DNA of 64,000 bases from Phycisphaerales bacterium (lineage in GTDB: Bacteria; Planctomycetota; Phycisphaerae; Phycisphaerales; UBA1924). Numbering within the stretch: position 1 is the stretch's first letter; each line of letters starts with the position of its first letter. Below the pieces are notes generated by a model. That model was not told the origin of the DNA, did not search any database, and saw only the letters and a list, made by a program, of their open reading frames with translations. Location of the stretch: contig JAJDDO010000024.1 of the NCBI GenBank assembly GCA_029260265.1, positions 497,458-561,457 on the forward strand, given 5' to 3'. Positions 56,720-64,000 of this stretch are shown here, one piece after another. A program made the translations under genes and the position numbers.

Positions 56720-57877
56720 TTATCTGGGCGAGAACCTGGCGATGCGTCCGTCGCTTGCGATGATGTACAGGTTGCCGTCTTCGAACATATCTGTGCGGAC
56801 GCCGGCGACATCATCCATCTTGGTGCGTGAGAGGATGTCACCACGATCGGCATCAAGGCTGATGAGCTCACGCCCGGTCCAGACGAGCAGATCCGAGCCG
56901 TCACGCAGCCCGACAACCCAGCCGTGGACAGATTTATTGCTCCAGAGCGGCTTGCCCGAATCGACATCCATCGCCGACAGCCCAAGGTCGTCGGTGGTGA
57001 CATACAGCGTGGTTTCGTGCAAGACCGGTTGAACGGTGATCGGGGCACTCGAGCGTTGACGCCAGTACCGGAGCCCGTCCTCAACCGCGAATGAATAGAC
57101 CGATTGATCAGTGCTGCCCACATAGATCGAGAATCCATCGGTGAGGATATTGGTGGTTGTTCCACCTGCGATCCGCGAGGTGATGCCGGATTCTGCGCTC
57201 TTGACGCGGATGGTGCGGAGATCGCCACCGTCAGAGATCGCCGCAACAAACTCCTCGTCGATCACCGCAGGAGGCGTCTTGATCGGGCCGTCAAACTGGT
57301 AGGACCAGAGCTTGAAATCTTGATCCATCTGGAAGCCGAACAGCTCGCCGGCGGTCGTGCCGAAGATGGCGATGTTGTCGACGATCACCGGGCGGGTGCT
57401 TGTGACGGCGTGCAGCCGATCACGATCAATGGTGTTGCCGTTGCGGAGATCAATCTCGTAAAGGTCGGTTTCTGATGCGACATAGAGCGTCTCGCCGTAC
57501 CGGACTGATTCAAAGAACGAGGTGGTTGGGCGGTCGACCTGTCGAGACCAGCGGACCTTCCCGGTTTTCGCATCGAGCACCGAGAGCGTCGCCCCCGAGC
57601 CTTGGGCGATGATCACATCATGATGTGCGGTGGTATGGACGATCTGTGCACGGCTCTGGAGCGGCGGGTAACCCGACCAGTCCCACCGGTATCCGAGCTT
57701 CTTGAACGCGTCGTGGTCGATCTTCCATTCGCTCGAGCTGATCGGCACGACCGCGTCCAAGCTGTCGTCGCTGGTGGTCGATGTGGATGAGCATCCACCG
57801 GCGGCGAGTGTCAATGCACCGAGCAGGGCCGCAGCACCCATCTGAAGGGCGGAACGAAGGTTCGAGTGGTTGTTCAT
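56720..57877 (-). CDS. PQQ-repeat beta-propeller lipoprotein (BamB-like)
   Basis: 385 residues from the ATG ending at 57877, behind GGGAG. Lipobox A-A-G-G-C-S near residue 28. The body consists of seven or eight PQQ-like repeats (V-L-D-A-K-T-G-K-V-R-W-S, L-Y-V-A-S-E-T-D-L-Y, S-A-M-D-V-D-S-G-K-P-L-W), the beta-propeller of BamB and related scaffold proteins. BamB is part of the outer-membrane assembly machine; whether this is its orthologue is uncertain. It lies 14 bases upstream of purH on the same strand. Confidence 0.87.
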   Translation of the reverse strand: MNNHSNLRSALQMGAAALLGALTLAAGGCSSTSTTSDDSLDAVVPISSSEWKIDHDAFKKLGYRWDWSGYPPLQSRAQIVHTTAHHDVIIAQGSGATLSVLDAKTGKVRWSRQVDRPTTSFFESVRYGETLYVASETDLYEIDLRNGNTIDRDRLHAVTSTRPVIVDNIAIFGTTAGELFGFQMDQDFKLWSYQFDGPIKTPPAVIDEEFVAAISDGGDLRTIRVKSAESGITSRIAGGTTTNILTDGFSIYVGSTDQSVYSFAVEDGLRYWRQRSSAPITVQPVLHETTLYVTTDDLGLSAMDVDSGKPLWSNKSVHGWVVGLRDGSDLLVWTGRELISLDADRGDILSRTKMDDVAGVRTDMFEDGNLYIIASDGRIARFSPR

Positions 57878-58059
57878 CGGCGTGATCTCCCGCGATTGTG
57901 CGTCATCGCTCCTGCACGCCGGTTGGCGTGTCCATGTCATTCTTGCAGCCCAACAATAGGCCTCCAAGTGCCAATCTTGGGCTCATCGAGCACACAACTC
58001 GGGCATCAAACATCCGTCGATCGGCTTGACCGGTTCCCCTCGACAGGCAATCGTTTGGT

Positions 58060-58677
58060 ATGTACACCGGGATAATCGAGCACATCGGCAGCGTCGCACT
58101 CGCAGAGACCACTCCTGCCGGGCTTCGGCTCATGATCGATCCCTGCGGCTGGGCGTTTGATCCCAGGCCGGGCGATTCGGTCGCCATCAACGGGTGCTGC
58201 CTGACTCTGGTTGACCCGCTCGATGCCCATGGCGGGCAGATGGCATTCGATGCCATTCCCGAAACCCTCGAAAAAACCGCGATGGGTACGCTGCTCGCCG
58301 GCGATCGTGTCAACCTCGAGGCCCCCCTCCGAATGGGCGATCGGCTCGACGGCCATACCGTTCAGGGGCATGTTGATGCCCGAGCCAAGGTGGTTGTGGT
58401 GGACTCCACAGACGGATACCGCATCCGCGTGCAACTCGACGCCGACCTCATGCGGTTCATGATCCCCAAGGGCTCGGTGACGCTTGAGGGGGTCTCGTTG
58501 ACACTGGCAGCGATCAATCCTGAAGAATGCTGGTTCGAGGTGGCTTTGATCCCCGAAACCCTCGCACGCACCACACTCGTCGATCGCAAGCCCGGCGACC
58601 AGGTGAACATCGAGGCGGACATGATGGTGAAAACCATCGTCCACACCATTGAACACATGCAGCGAGTCGTTTCCTGA
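58060..58677 (+). CDS. ribE: Riboflavin synthase, alpha subunit
   Basis: 205 residues. Dismutates two molecules of dimethyl-ribityllumazine to riboflavin. Opens Y-T-G-I-I-E-H-I-G, the family hallmark, and contains two lumazine-binding repeats, each with a G-D-S/R-V-N/A-I/L/E pattern; N-G-C-C-L-T-L and H-T-V-Q-G-H-V-D mark the first repeat and G-V-S-L-T-L the second. No FMN riboswitch was seen upstream. The other rib genes are not in the window. Confidence 0.96.
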   Translation: MYTGIIEHIGSVALAETTPAGLRLMIDPCGWAFDPRPGDSVAINGCCLTLVDPLDAHGGQMAFDAIPETLEKTAMGTLLAGDRVNLEAPLRMGDRLDGHTVQGHVDARAKVVVVDSTDGYRIRVQLDADLMRFMIPKGSVTLEGVSLTLAAINPEECWFEVALIPETLARTTLVDRKPGDQVNIEADMMVKTIVHTIEHMQRVVS

Positions 58678-58683
58678 TACACT
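58678..58683 (+). promoter_or_regulatory. -10-like hexamer TACACT before ruvC
   Basis: TACACT overlaps the ribE stop codon and ends six bases before the ruvC ATG (58690). No Shine-Dalgarno. Confidence 0.45.
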
Positions 58684-58689
58684 CCCTTT

Positions 58690-59196
58690 ATGCGAGTCCT
58701 CGGCATTGATCCCGGTCTGCGAATCACGGGGTATGCGTGCGTCGAGGGTGACGCGGTGCGTCCACACATCGTTGAAGCCGGGGTGTTTCGGCTCGTCAAG
58801 GGTAGCGTGACCCCAGAGCTTGCCGATCGGCTGGTTGAGCTGGATGCCGACCTGCGGGAGCTGATTGATCGCGTCAAGCCCGACGCCATCGCGATCGAGA
58901 CCATGTTCACGAACCCCAAGCACCCCGGCACCGTGGTGATGATGGCCCACGGTCGCGGGGTGGTGCTGCTGGCAGCAAAGCATTCTGGGGTGCCGATTTT
59001 GGAGCTCAAGCCCGCCGAGGTGAAGAAGGCCGCGACCGGTTCTGGTCGGGCGGACAAAGCCCAGATGCAGCGGGCGATGCAGGATCTGTTTGGGCTCGCA
59101 TCGCTGCCCACGCCCTCGGACTTGGCCGATGCATTGGCGATCGCAACGCTGGGGATGCGTCGGGCGGGGATTGCAGATTCGATCAGCCCGGTGTGA
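58690..59196 (+). CDS. ruvC: Holliday junction resolvase RuvC
   Basis: 168 residues. Cuts Holliday junctions with RuvAB. Acidic active-site residues are recognisable: Asp in L-G-I-D-P-G, Glu in A-I-E-T-M-F, Asp pair in S-D-L-A-D-A-L-A-I-A. No ruvA or ruvB adjacent. The next gene could start at GTG 59193, overlapping the stop codon by four bases, but ATG 59214 is preferred. Confidence 0.96.
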   Translation: MRVLGIDPGLRITGYACVEGDAVRPHIVEAGVFRLVKGSVTPELADRLVELDADLRELIDRVKPDAIAIETMFTNPKHPGTVVMMAHGRGVVLLAAKHSGVPILELKPAEVKKAATGSGRADKAQMQRAMQDLFGLASLPTPSDLADALAIATLGMRRAGIADSISPV

Positions 59197-59200
59197 GCGG

Positions 59201-59208
59201 TATAAACT
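59201..59208 (+). promoter_or_regulatory. -10-like element TATAAACT before the NtrC-type regulator
   Basis: TAAACT (59203-59208), or TATAAA in the same string, ends five to seven bases before the ATG at 59214. No Shine-Dalgarno. Confidence 0.4.
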
Positions 59209-59213
59209 CCACC

Positions 59214-60665
59214 ATGAGCACCGACCGCGAACCGAATGAACCGATCATCGCCCAGATCCTGATTGTTGAGGATGAAGAAGAGCACGCCGATGTCATGGGC
59301 GAGGCGTTGCGACGGCTCGGGCATGTCATCACCGTGGTCAACGACATCAATGCTGCCCACGAAGAACTCGTTGGCGGGTCATTTGATGTCATCATCACCG
59401 ACCTGCGTATGCCCAACAGCGCAGCCAAGCACGGCGTCGACACAGAGGGCGCCAACGCCGGGATGGTGGTGCTGGACCTGGCCGCCAAACACCAAGCCCA
59501 CGCCGAAACCGTTATGGTGACCGCCCACGGCGATGTCCCGACTGCGCGCGACGCGTTCAAGCACGGGGCGTTTGATTTCGTAGAGAAGCCCTTGGACCTT
59601 GCGGTGTTCCGATCGGTTGTCTCTCGTGCCGCCGAGCAGGCGGTGCTGCGGACTCAATCGGACGAGGAGTTGCGTGATCTTGTGCAGCACGACGGGTTCG
59701 AGGGAATCATCGCCGGCTCCGAGCCCATGCGGAAGATCCTGCGGACCATCAAAACGGTTGCGGGTTCAACCATTCCCGTGTTGATCACGGGCGAGAGCGG
59801 CACGGGCAAAGAGCTGATTGCCCAGGCGGTGCACAACAACTCGCCGCGTTCGGCAAATCGATTTGTGACCATGAACTGCGCCGGGCAGGCCGAGAGCCTG
59901 CTCGAAGATCAGCTCTTCGGGCATGTCCGCGGTGCGTTCACCGGTGCAGAGAAAGACCGCGAGGGCGTGTTTGAATACGCTTCGGGCGGGACGCTTTTTC
60001 TTGATGAAATCGGGGACATGCCTTTGACGATGCAGGCCAAGCTGCTGCGTGTGCTCGAAGGGGGCGAGGTGATCAGGGTTGGTTCCAACGAAATCCGCCG
60101 GGTGGATGTGCGTCTGGTCTGCGCGACCAACAAAGACCTTGAGGCAATGGTCGCTGAGGGCTCGTTCCGTCAGGATCTCTTGTTCCGGATCAATGCGAGC
60201 CATGTGGTGCTGCCGCCGTTGCGGGATCGCCGTGAGGACATCCCGCGGATTGTGCGCCACGCGGCAGCAAAGTACTCAACCGAGATGGCGCCTGATCGAC
60301 CGTCGGCGGAAGTGAGCGATGCGGCCATGATGCGCCTGACCGCGTACAGCTGGCCCGGAAATGTCCGTCAGTTGCTCAACACGATGCAGAACATGGTGGT
60401 CATGGCGTCGGGCGACGCGAACAGCGATGGACCGGCGCATATAGATGTAGGGCATATCCCCGAGTCGATCAGGCTGTCCGAGAACGAAGCTGAAGGCGAA
60501 GGCTCGGGCGGGTCGCTCGCCGGGACGAGCCTCGAGCAACTCGAAAAGCGTGCAATCCGTGAGACCCTCAAGCTCACCGGCGGGAACCGCGAAAAGACCG
60601 CTCATCTGCTTGGAATCGGCGAGCGAACCCTTTATCGAAAACTGAAAGAATACGGACTTCGCTGA
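59214..60665 (+). CDS. NtrC-family sigma-54-dependent response regulator
   Basis: 483 residues. Receiver domain first: L-I-V-E-D-E-E, phosphoryl-acceptor Asp in I-I-T-D-L-R-M-P, V-T-A-H-G-D, and Lys in V-E-K-P. Between D-L-R-M-P and the next helix there is an insertion of about 12 residues (A-K-H-G-V-D-T-E-G). The AAA+ domain has G-E-S-G-T-G-K-E and the sigma-54-contacting G-A-F-T-G-A, then L-D-E-I-G-D-M-P. A C-terminal Fis-type helix-turn-helix (N-R-E-K-T-A-H-L-L-G-I-G-E-R-T-L-Y-R-K-L) completes it. No histidine kinase gene is in the window, so its sensor is encoded elsewhere. Confidence 0.95.
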   Translation: MSTDREPNEPIIAQILIVEDEEEHADVMGEALRRLGHVITVVNDINAAHEELVGGSFDVIITDLRMPNSAAKHGVDTEGANAGMVVLDLAAKHQAHAETVMVTAHGDVPTARDAFKHGAFDFVEKPLDLAVFRSVVSRAAEQAVLRTQSDEELRDLVQHDGFEGIIAGSEPMRKILRTIKTVAGSTIPVLITGESGTGKELIAQAVHNNSPRSANRFVTMNCAGQAESLLEDQLFGHVRGAFTGAEKDREGVFEYASGGTLFLDEIGDMPLTMQAKLLRVLEGGEVIRVGSNEIRRVDVRLVCATNKDLEAMVAEGSFRQDLLFRINASHVVLPPLRDRREDIPRIVRHAAAKYSTEMAPDRPSAEVSDAAMMRLTAYSWPGNVRQLLNTMQNMVVMASGDANSDGPAHIDVGHIPESIRLSENEAEGEGSGGSLAGTSLEQLEKRAIRETLKLTGGNREKTAHLLGIGERTLYRKLKEYGLR

Positions 60666-60802
60666 GTTTGTATCCGTTATCGGATGCCCTCTCAAGCACA
60701 GACGGCAACCCCTGACATGGGGGGGTGGCTGTGGTGTGATTTTTTATGAAACACCCCCGTTGAGGGTAGTTTCGCCTAGGGAATTTACCGAAACATTGGG
60801 TA

Positions 60803-60822
60803 AGCAGGGCATTCGCGCTGCT
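60803..60822 (+). other. Short hairpin upstream of the HDOD-GGDEF gene
   Basis: AGCAGGGC / GCGCTGCT with loop ATTC (one mismatch), in the 191-base region between the NtrC-type gene and the HDOD-GGDEF gene. GGAG at about 60842 precedes the ATG. No known riboswitch consensus seen. Weak. Confidence 0.3.
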
Positions 60823-60856
60823 ATGAGCCATCGCTGACGACCGGAGAAGTGTTCTT

Positions 60857-62824
60857 ATGGTACCGGGTACAACGAAACTGATTGATGTCCTCAACTGTCC
60901 ATCACTGCCTTCGCTTCCAGCGGTGGCGGTTCAACTGTTGGAACTTACCGGCGATCCAAATGTCAACATGAAAGACATCGCCAAGCTCGTCTCCACTGAT
61001 CAGGGGTTGAGTGCCAAGGTGCTCAAAACCGTGAACTCGAGCTATTACGGGCTCGCCAAACCGTGCGGATCGATTGATCGAGCGCTCGCGTTTCTCGGGC
61101 TCAATACGGTCAAATCGATCGTGCTCGGTTTCAGCCTTGTCGAAACCACCTCAAACGCAGACGATGGCGTGTTTGATCTCGGCGGGCATTGGCGTCGCGC
61201 GATCATGGGCGCAACCGGGGCGAGGGCCGTCGCCAAACAGCTCAGGCTCTCGGATCCCGACGAGGTCTTCACCGCCGCGTTGTTCCAGGATATGGGCATG
61301 CTTGCTTCGTACATCATGCTGAAAGAAGACTATGCCAAGATCATCAACTCGGTCCCGCACCGCAAGCTGTGTGAAGCAGAGCAGGCGGCGCTCGGGTTTG
61401 ACCACACCGAGGTCGGCGAGATGCTCGGCAAGATGTGGAAACTCCCCGAGGAACTCTGCATCGCGATCCGGTTCCATCATGACCCGGACAAGGCGGATCA
61501 ACGATACGCGGAGATGGTTCGCGCGGTCGCCCTCGGTGTGCTGGCAGCCGATGCGATGAGCCCGGACGCCCCGAAATCCGCGATCCGGAAGATCGAGCGT
61601 CAAGCAGGCGACTGGTTTGGATCCAAGCACGGGCTGGATGTTGAGAACCTGCTCGAAGAAATCGGCGAGTCTTCCAAAACACTCGCCAAAATGTTCGAGC
61701 AAGACATCGGAGATGTTCCTAGTGCAATGACTCTGATGAATGAAGCCCGCGACCAAGGGCTCGAGATGCAGCTCTCCACCCAACGCGAAGCCGAATCACT
61801 CGCCCGCGAGAGCGTGACCGACGGGCTTACCAAAATCGGGAACCGCAAAAAATTCGACGCCGAGATGGGCGCCATGTTCGACGAAGCGGTAGCCAACTCG
61901 ACCCCGCTCTCGGTGTTGTTCTTTGACGCCGACAAGTTCAAGATTGTCAACGATACCTACGGGCATGCCGCCGGCGATGTTGTGCTCGTTGAGCTCGCTC
62001 GGCGCGCAACCGAAGTGGTTTCAAGCGACGGGATCGTCTGCAGGTATGGCGGCGAAGAGTTCGTTGTGCTCCTGCCCAACAAGGGTGTGATTGATGCGGC
62101 GATGATCGCCGAACGGGTTCGCTACACCATCGCCGATAAACCATTCGATACTTCCTCGGTTGATGGCGTTCCGGATGAGCTCCCGATCACGGTGAGCATC
62201 GGCGTCTCGGGGCTTGATGCAGGAGCGAGCGATCGCCTGTCGACCGCGAAAGAGTTGCTCGAAGAAGCCGACAAGGGTGTGTACGCCGCGAAGGATGCGG
62301 GACGGAACAATGTTCAGGTTTGGGGAAGATTCACAACCGGGCAGAGCGAACCAGCTCCGGCTCAATCATCGAATCAGCCTGCGAACACTTCAACACCAAT
62401 GCCCGCCGAGCGGGGCAACACGCTGCTGCTCATCGAGGATGACGCCCTGGCCGCGACGCTGGTCATGTCATTGCTCAAACGCAGCACAGTGACCGAGGTC
62501 GAATGGGTTTCTACCGGGGATGAGGCCTTCGAAAAAATCAACCAGGTTAGCCAGTCCGGATCCAATCCGTACATGTCGATCCTGTGCGATCTTGAACTGC
62601 CCGGCAAGCACGGGCTCGAGATCCTCAAAGCGGCAAAGGGCAACAGATCACTCTCCGAGATCCCGTTCCTTGTCCTGACCGCGGACGATTCCGCAGAGAC
62701 CAAACAGAAGGTAGAGAGCCTGGGGGCCGCAGGGTGCATCTCCAAAGGGGAGTTCTGCAAGAACTTGGGCGTATGGGTCCAGCGGCTCGCCGATTGGGGC
62801 GCGATTCAAAGAAAAGCAGCGTGA
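60857..62824 (+). CDS. HDOD - GGDEF - receiver signalling protein
   Basis: 655 residues. An N-terminal HDOD domain (about 10-210; S-L-P-A-V-A-V-Q-L-L, N-S-S-Y-Y-G-L, H-W-R-R-A), a helical linker, a GGDEF diguanylate cyclase domain (about 320-475) with an intact active loop Y-G-G-E-E-F and N-D-T-Y-G-H, then a Ser/Pro-rich linker and a C-terminal receiver domain (about 515-650; I-E-D-D-A, Asp in L-C-D-L-E-L-P-G, Lys in I-S-K-G-E). The enzyme is predicted to make c-di-GMP. Having the receiver at the C-terminus is unusual; in PleD-type proteins it is N-terminal. Confidence 0.93.
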   Translation: MVPGTTKLIDVLNCPSLPSLPAVAVQLLELTGDPNVNMKDIAKLVSTDQGLSAKVLKTVNSSYYGLAKPCGSIDRALAFLGLNTVKSIVLGFSLVETTSNADDGVFDLGGHWRRAIMGATGARAVAKQLRLSDPDEVFTAALFQDMGMLASYIMLKEDYAKIINSVPHRKLCEAEQAALGFDHTEVGEMLGKMWKLPEELCIAIRFHHDPDKADQRYAEMVRAVALGVLAADAMSPDAPKSAIRKIERQAGDWFGSKHGLDVENLLEEIGESSKTLAKMFEQDIGDVPSAMTLMNEARDQGLEMQLSTQREAESLARESVTDGLTKIGNRKKFDAEMGAMFDEAVANSTPLSVLFFDADKFKIVNDTYGHAAGDVVLVELARRATEVVSSDGIVCRYGGEEFVVLLPNKGVIDAAMIAERVRYTIADKPFDTSSVDGVPDELPITVSIGVSGLDAGASDRLSTAKELLEEADKGVYAAKDAGRNNVQVWGRFTTGQSEPAPAQSSNQPANTSTPMPAERGNTLLLIEDDALAATLVMSLLKRSTVTEVEWVSTGDEAFEKINQVSQSGSNPYMSILCDLELPGKHGLEILKAAKGNRSLSEIPFLVLTADDSAETKQKVESLGAAGCISKGEFCKNLGVWVQRLADWGAIQRKAA

Positions 62825-62853
62825 GCAAACCGCTCAGACGCTGCTTCGAGTGA

Positions 62854-64000
62854 TCACGACCAGTCAAGCGTGCTTCGCCATGCCGTGGTGATCTCATCAA
62901 CCCCGATGCGGAGGTCGCCAGCACTCAGCTTGCCCGAATCGGTCAAGGCACCGAGCGTTGTGCACGGGATCGCGCCGAGTGATTCTCTCACGGCGTCCAG
63001 ATCGTCGACCTCAAGGATGTAGCACGACTGAGGCTGCGCAAACGCCATCAGCGGGTTCATTTCAACGCACGCCTCGAATCCGATTGGTTGTTCTTGCGAA
63101 GAGCCTCCGATGAGCATTTCGCTGATCGCAACGAGCACGCCGCCCTCAGAGATATCGTGGGCACTGTTGACCAATCCTGAACTGATCAGCTTGTGAACCG
63201 CTCCGGCAATCCTTGGTCCTTCTCGCAGATCAACCCTTGGGATCGTGGTGTCGGCTCCCGCTGGGGTACCGAAGAGTTGCTGGTAGTGTGAGCCCCCGAA
63301 CGCATTGGTATGAACCCCGACGAGCACCAGATGATTGCCGGGCGTCTTGGCGTCCGATGTCACGCAATGCTCGATGGTGTTGACGATGCCCATGCCGGTG
63401 ATAAGCAGGGTGGGGGGAATCTCGATGGTTTGGTCGGGCTGCCCGTCTTTGCCGGGGATGGTGAACTGGTTGTTGAGCGAGTCTTTCCCCGAGACGAACG
63501 GCGTTTTGTAAGCCTTCGCCCCGTCGTAGCATCCCTCTGCAGCGCGTACAAGCGAGCCGAGATTTTCTGGCTTACTGCAACTCGGCCAGCAGAAGTTGTC
63601 AAGGATCGATACCCGCGAGGGGTCGGTGCCGACACACACCAAGTTGCGAATGCACTCGTCGATCGCGGCCAGCGTCATCAGGTACGGATCCTCTGAAAGC
63701 CCGGTCGCCAGCCCGCAACCAACACTGAGCCCCTTGCCTGAGCCCGGCACCGGCTCGACGACCGCGGCATCGCCCGGACCGGTGCCCGCAACGCCGACCA
63801 GGGGTTTGATGACCGTGTTGCCCTGCACCTCATGATCGTATTGGCGGATGATCCAGTGCTTTGACGCGATGTCCGGATGGGCGAGTAGTTGAAGCAGCGC
63901 ATCTCGCACAGAGACTTCAGGTGCACGAACTTCAGATGATGGAGACGGGTGCCAACTCGCGGTGCGTGTGGGCGTGGGGATGCCGTCGTGCATGAACGAC
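62854..64000 (-). CDS. purL: Phosphoribosylformylglycinamidine synthase II, C-terminal part (cut by the window edge)
   Basis: About 380 C-terminal residues; the gene continues past base 64000. An internal ATG at 63993 is not the start. The reading contains Y-D-H-E-V-Q-G-N-T-V, A-V-V-E-P, L-D-N-F-C-W-P, the second ATP-binding region V-S-G-K-D-S-L-N-N-Q, and S-A-H-D-I-S-E-G-G. There is no glutaminase domain at the end, so this is the small PurL that works with PurQ and PurS. In purine synthesis it makes FGAM from FGAR. Confidence 0.94.
   Translation of the reverse strand, partial: SFMHDGIPTPTRTASWHPSPSSEVRAPEVSVRDALLQLLAHPDIASKHWIIRQYDHEVQGNTVIKPLVGVAGTGPGDAAVVEPVPGSGKGLSVGCGLATGLSEDPYLMTLAAIDECIRNLVCVGTDPSRVSILDNFCWPSCSKPENLGSLVRAAEGCYDGAKAYKTPFVSGKDSLNNQFTIPGKDGQPDQTIEIPPTLLITGMGIVNTIEHCVTSDAKTPGNHLVLVGVHTNAFGGSHYQQLFGTPAGADTTIPRVDLREGPRIAGAVHKLISSGLVNSAHDISEGGVLVAISEMLIGGSSQEQPIGFEACVEMNPLMAFAQPQSCYILEVDDLDAVRESLGAIPCTTLGALTDSGKLSAGDLRIGVDEITTAWRSTLDWS

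Noticed and set aside
59214-60665. Sigma-54 promoters (TGGCAC-N5-TTGC) as targets of the NtrC-type regulator
   Set aside because: TGGCAC occurs at 42242 and near 2076, but without a TTGC element at the right spacing.
60721-60758. Terminator after the NtrC-type gene (GGGGGTG...CACCCCC)
   Set aside because: The loop would be 24 bases and the T-run lies inside it, not after it.
60666-60856. c-di-GMP riboswitch before the HDOD-GGDEF gene
   Set aside because: The conserved GEMM core sequences are not visible; only an imperfect hairpin is. A covariance search would settle it.

Overview
The window looks like a chromosomal segment of a Gram-negative-type bacterium from the Planctomycetota, probably class Phycisphaerae. 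This placement is my inference. It rests on small membrane proteins with a C-terminal zinc ribbon and an R-R-E-C-V-R-x-W-C-K tail, a GyrA with an [10 protein letters not shown] active-site region, scattered housekeeping genes that are clustered elsewhere in bacteria, and few Shine-Dalgarno sequences. Outer-membrane functions are present: PqiA/MCE proteins, a LolCDE-like ABC exporter and a LAB_N protein. I saw no phage, insertion sequence, integron, CRISPR array or toxin island.

Layout. 1-6471: truncated EF-G-like GTPase, a membrane protein, gltX, an SDR39U1-type epimerase and a frameshifted Old Yellow Enzyme. 6511-11573: glnS, pqiA/MCE pair, PfkB kinase, methyltransferase. 11578-16065: cupin, PhoX phosphatase, Deg9-like protease with terminator, DNA glycosylase. 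16087-25093: carB, glmS, two paralogous zinc-ribbon membrane proteins and an ABC exporter. 25197-30245: alpha/beta hydrolase plus GH3 pair, lone nuoH, a secreted protein. 30369-38947: a tRNA-Cys with a long variable arm and its terminator, moxR, a four-gene minus-strand operon (GT2, LAB_N, two unknowns), ferredoxin, a PNGase F-like protein, rlmE and a BatA-like VWA protein. 38948-46858: a secreted protein, gdhA, rpsA with a hairpin-rich leader, a second large secreted protein. 47040-54940: gyrA, STAS protein, RCK_C membrane protein, RsbU-type phosphatase, DUF192 lipoprotein, gluQRS, pterin dehydratase, HNH protein. 55077-64000: purH, PQQ-propeller lipoprotein, ribE, ruvC, an NtrC-type regulator, an HDOD-GGDEF-REC protein and a truncated purL.

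How the genes relate. Most are core functions: translation (gltX, glnS, gluQRS, rpsA, tRNA-Cys, rlmE), nucleotide, amino-sugar, flavin and glutamate metabolism (carB, purH, purL, glmS, ribE, gdhA), DNA topology and repair (gyrA, ruvC, glycosylase), and envelope or secreted functions. Signalling genes lie mostly in the last 15 kb.

The two observations I rate highest are not protein systems. One is a tRNA with a Cys anticodon and Cys identity nucleotides in a class II (Ser/Leu-like) body. The other is a repeated arrangement in which a TANNNT -10-like hexamer ends 5-8 bases before the start codon of about 15 genes, suggesting widespread leaderless mRNAs. I did not find a convincing new multigene defence or mobile system.
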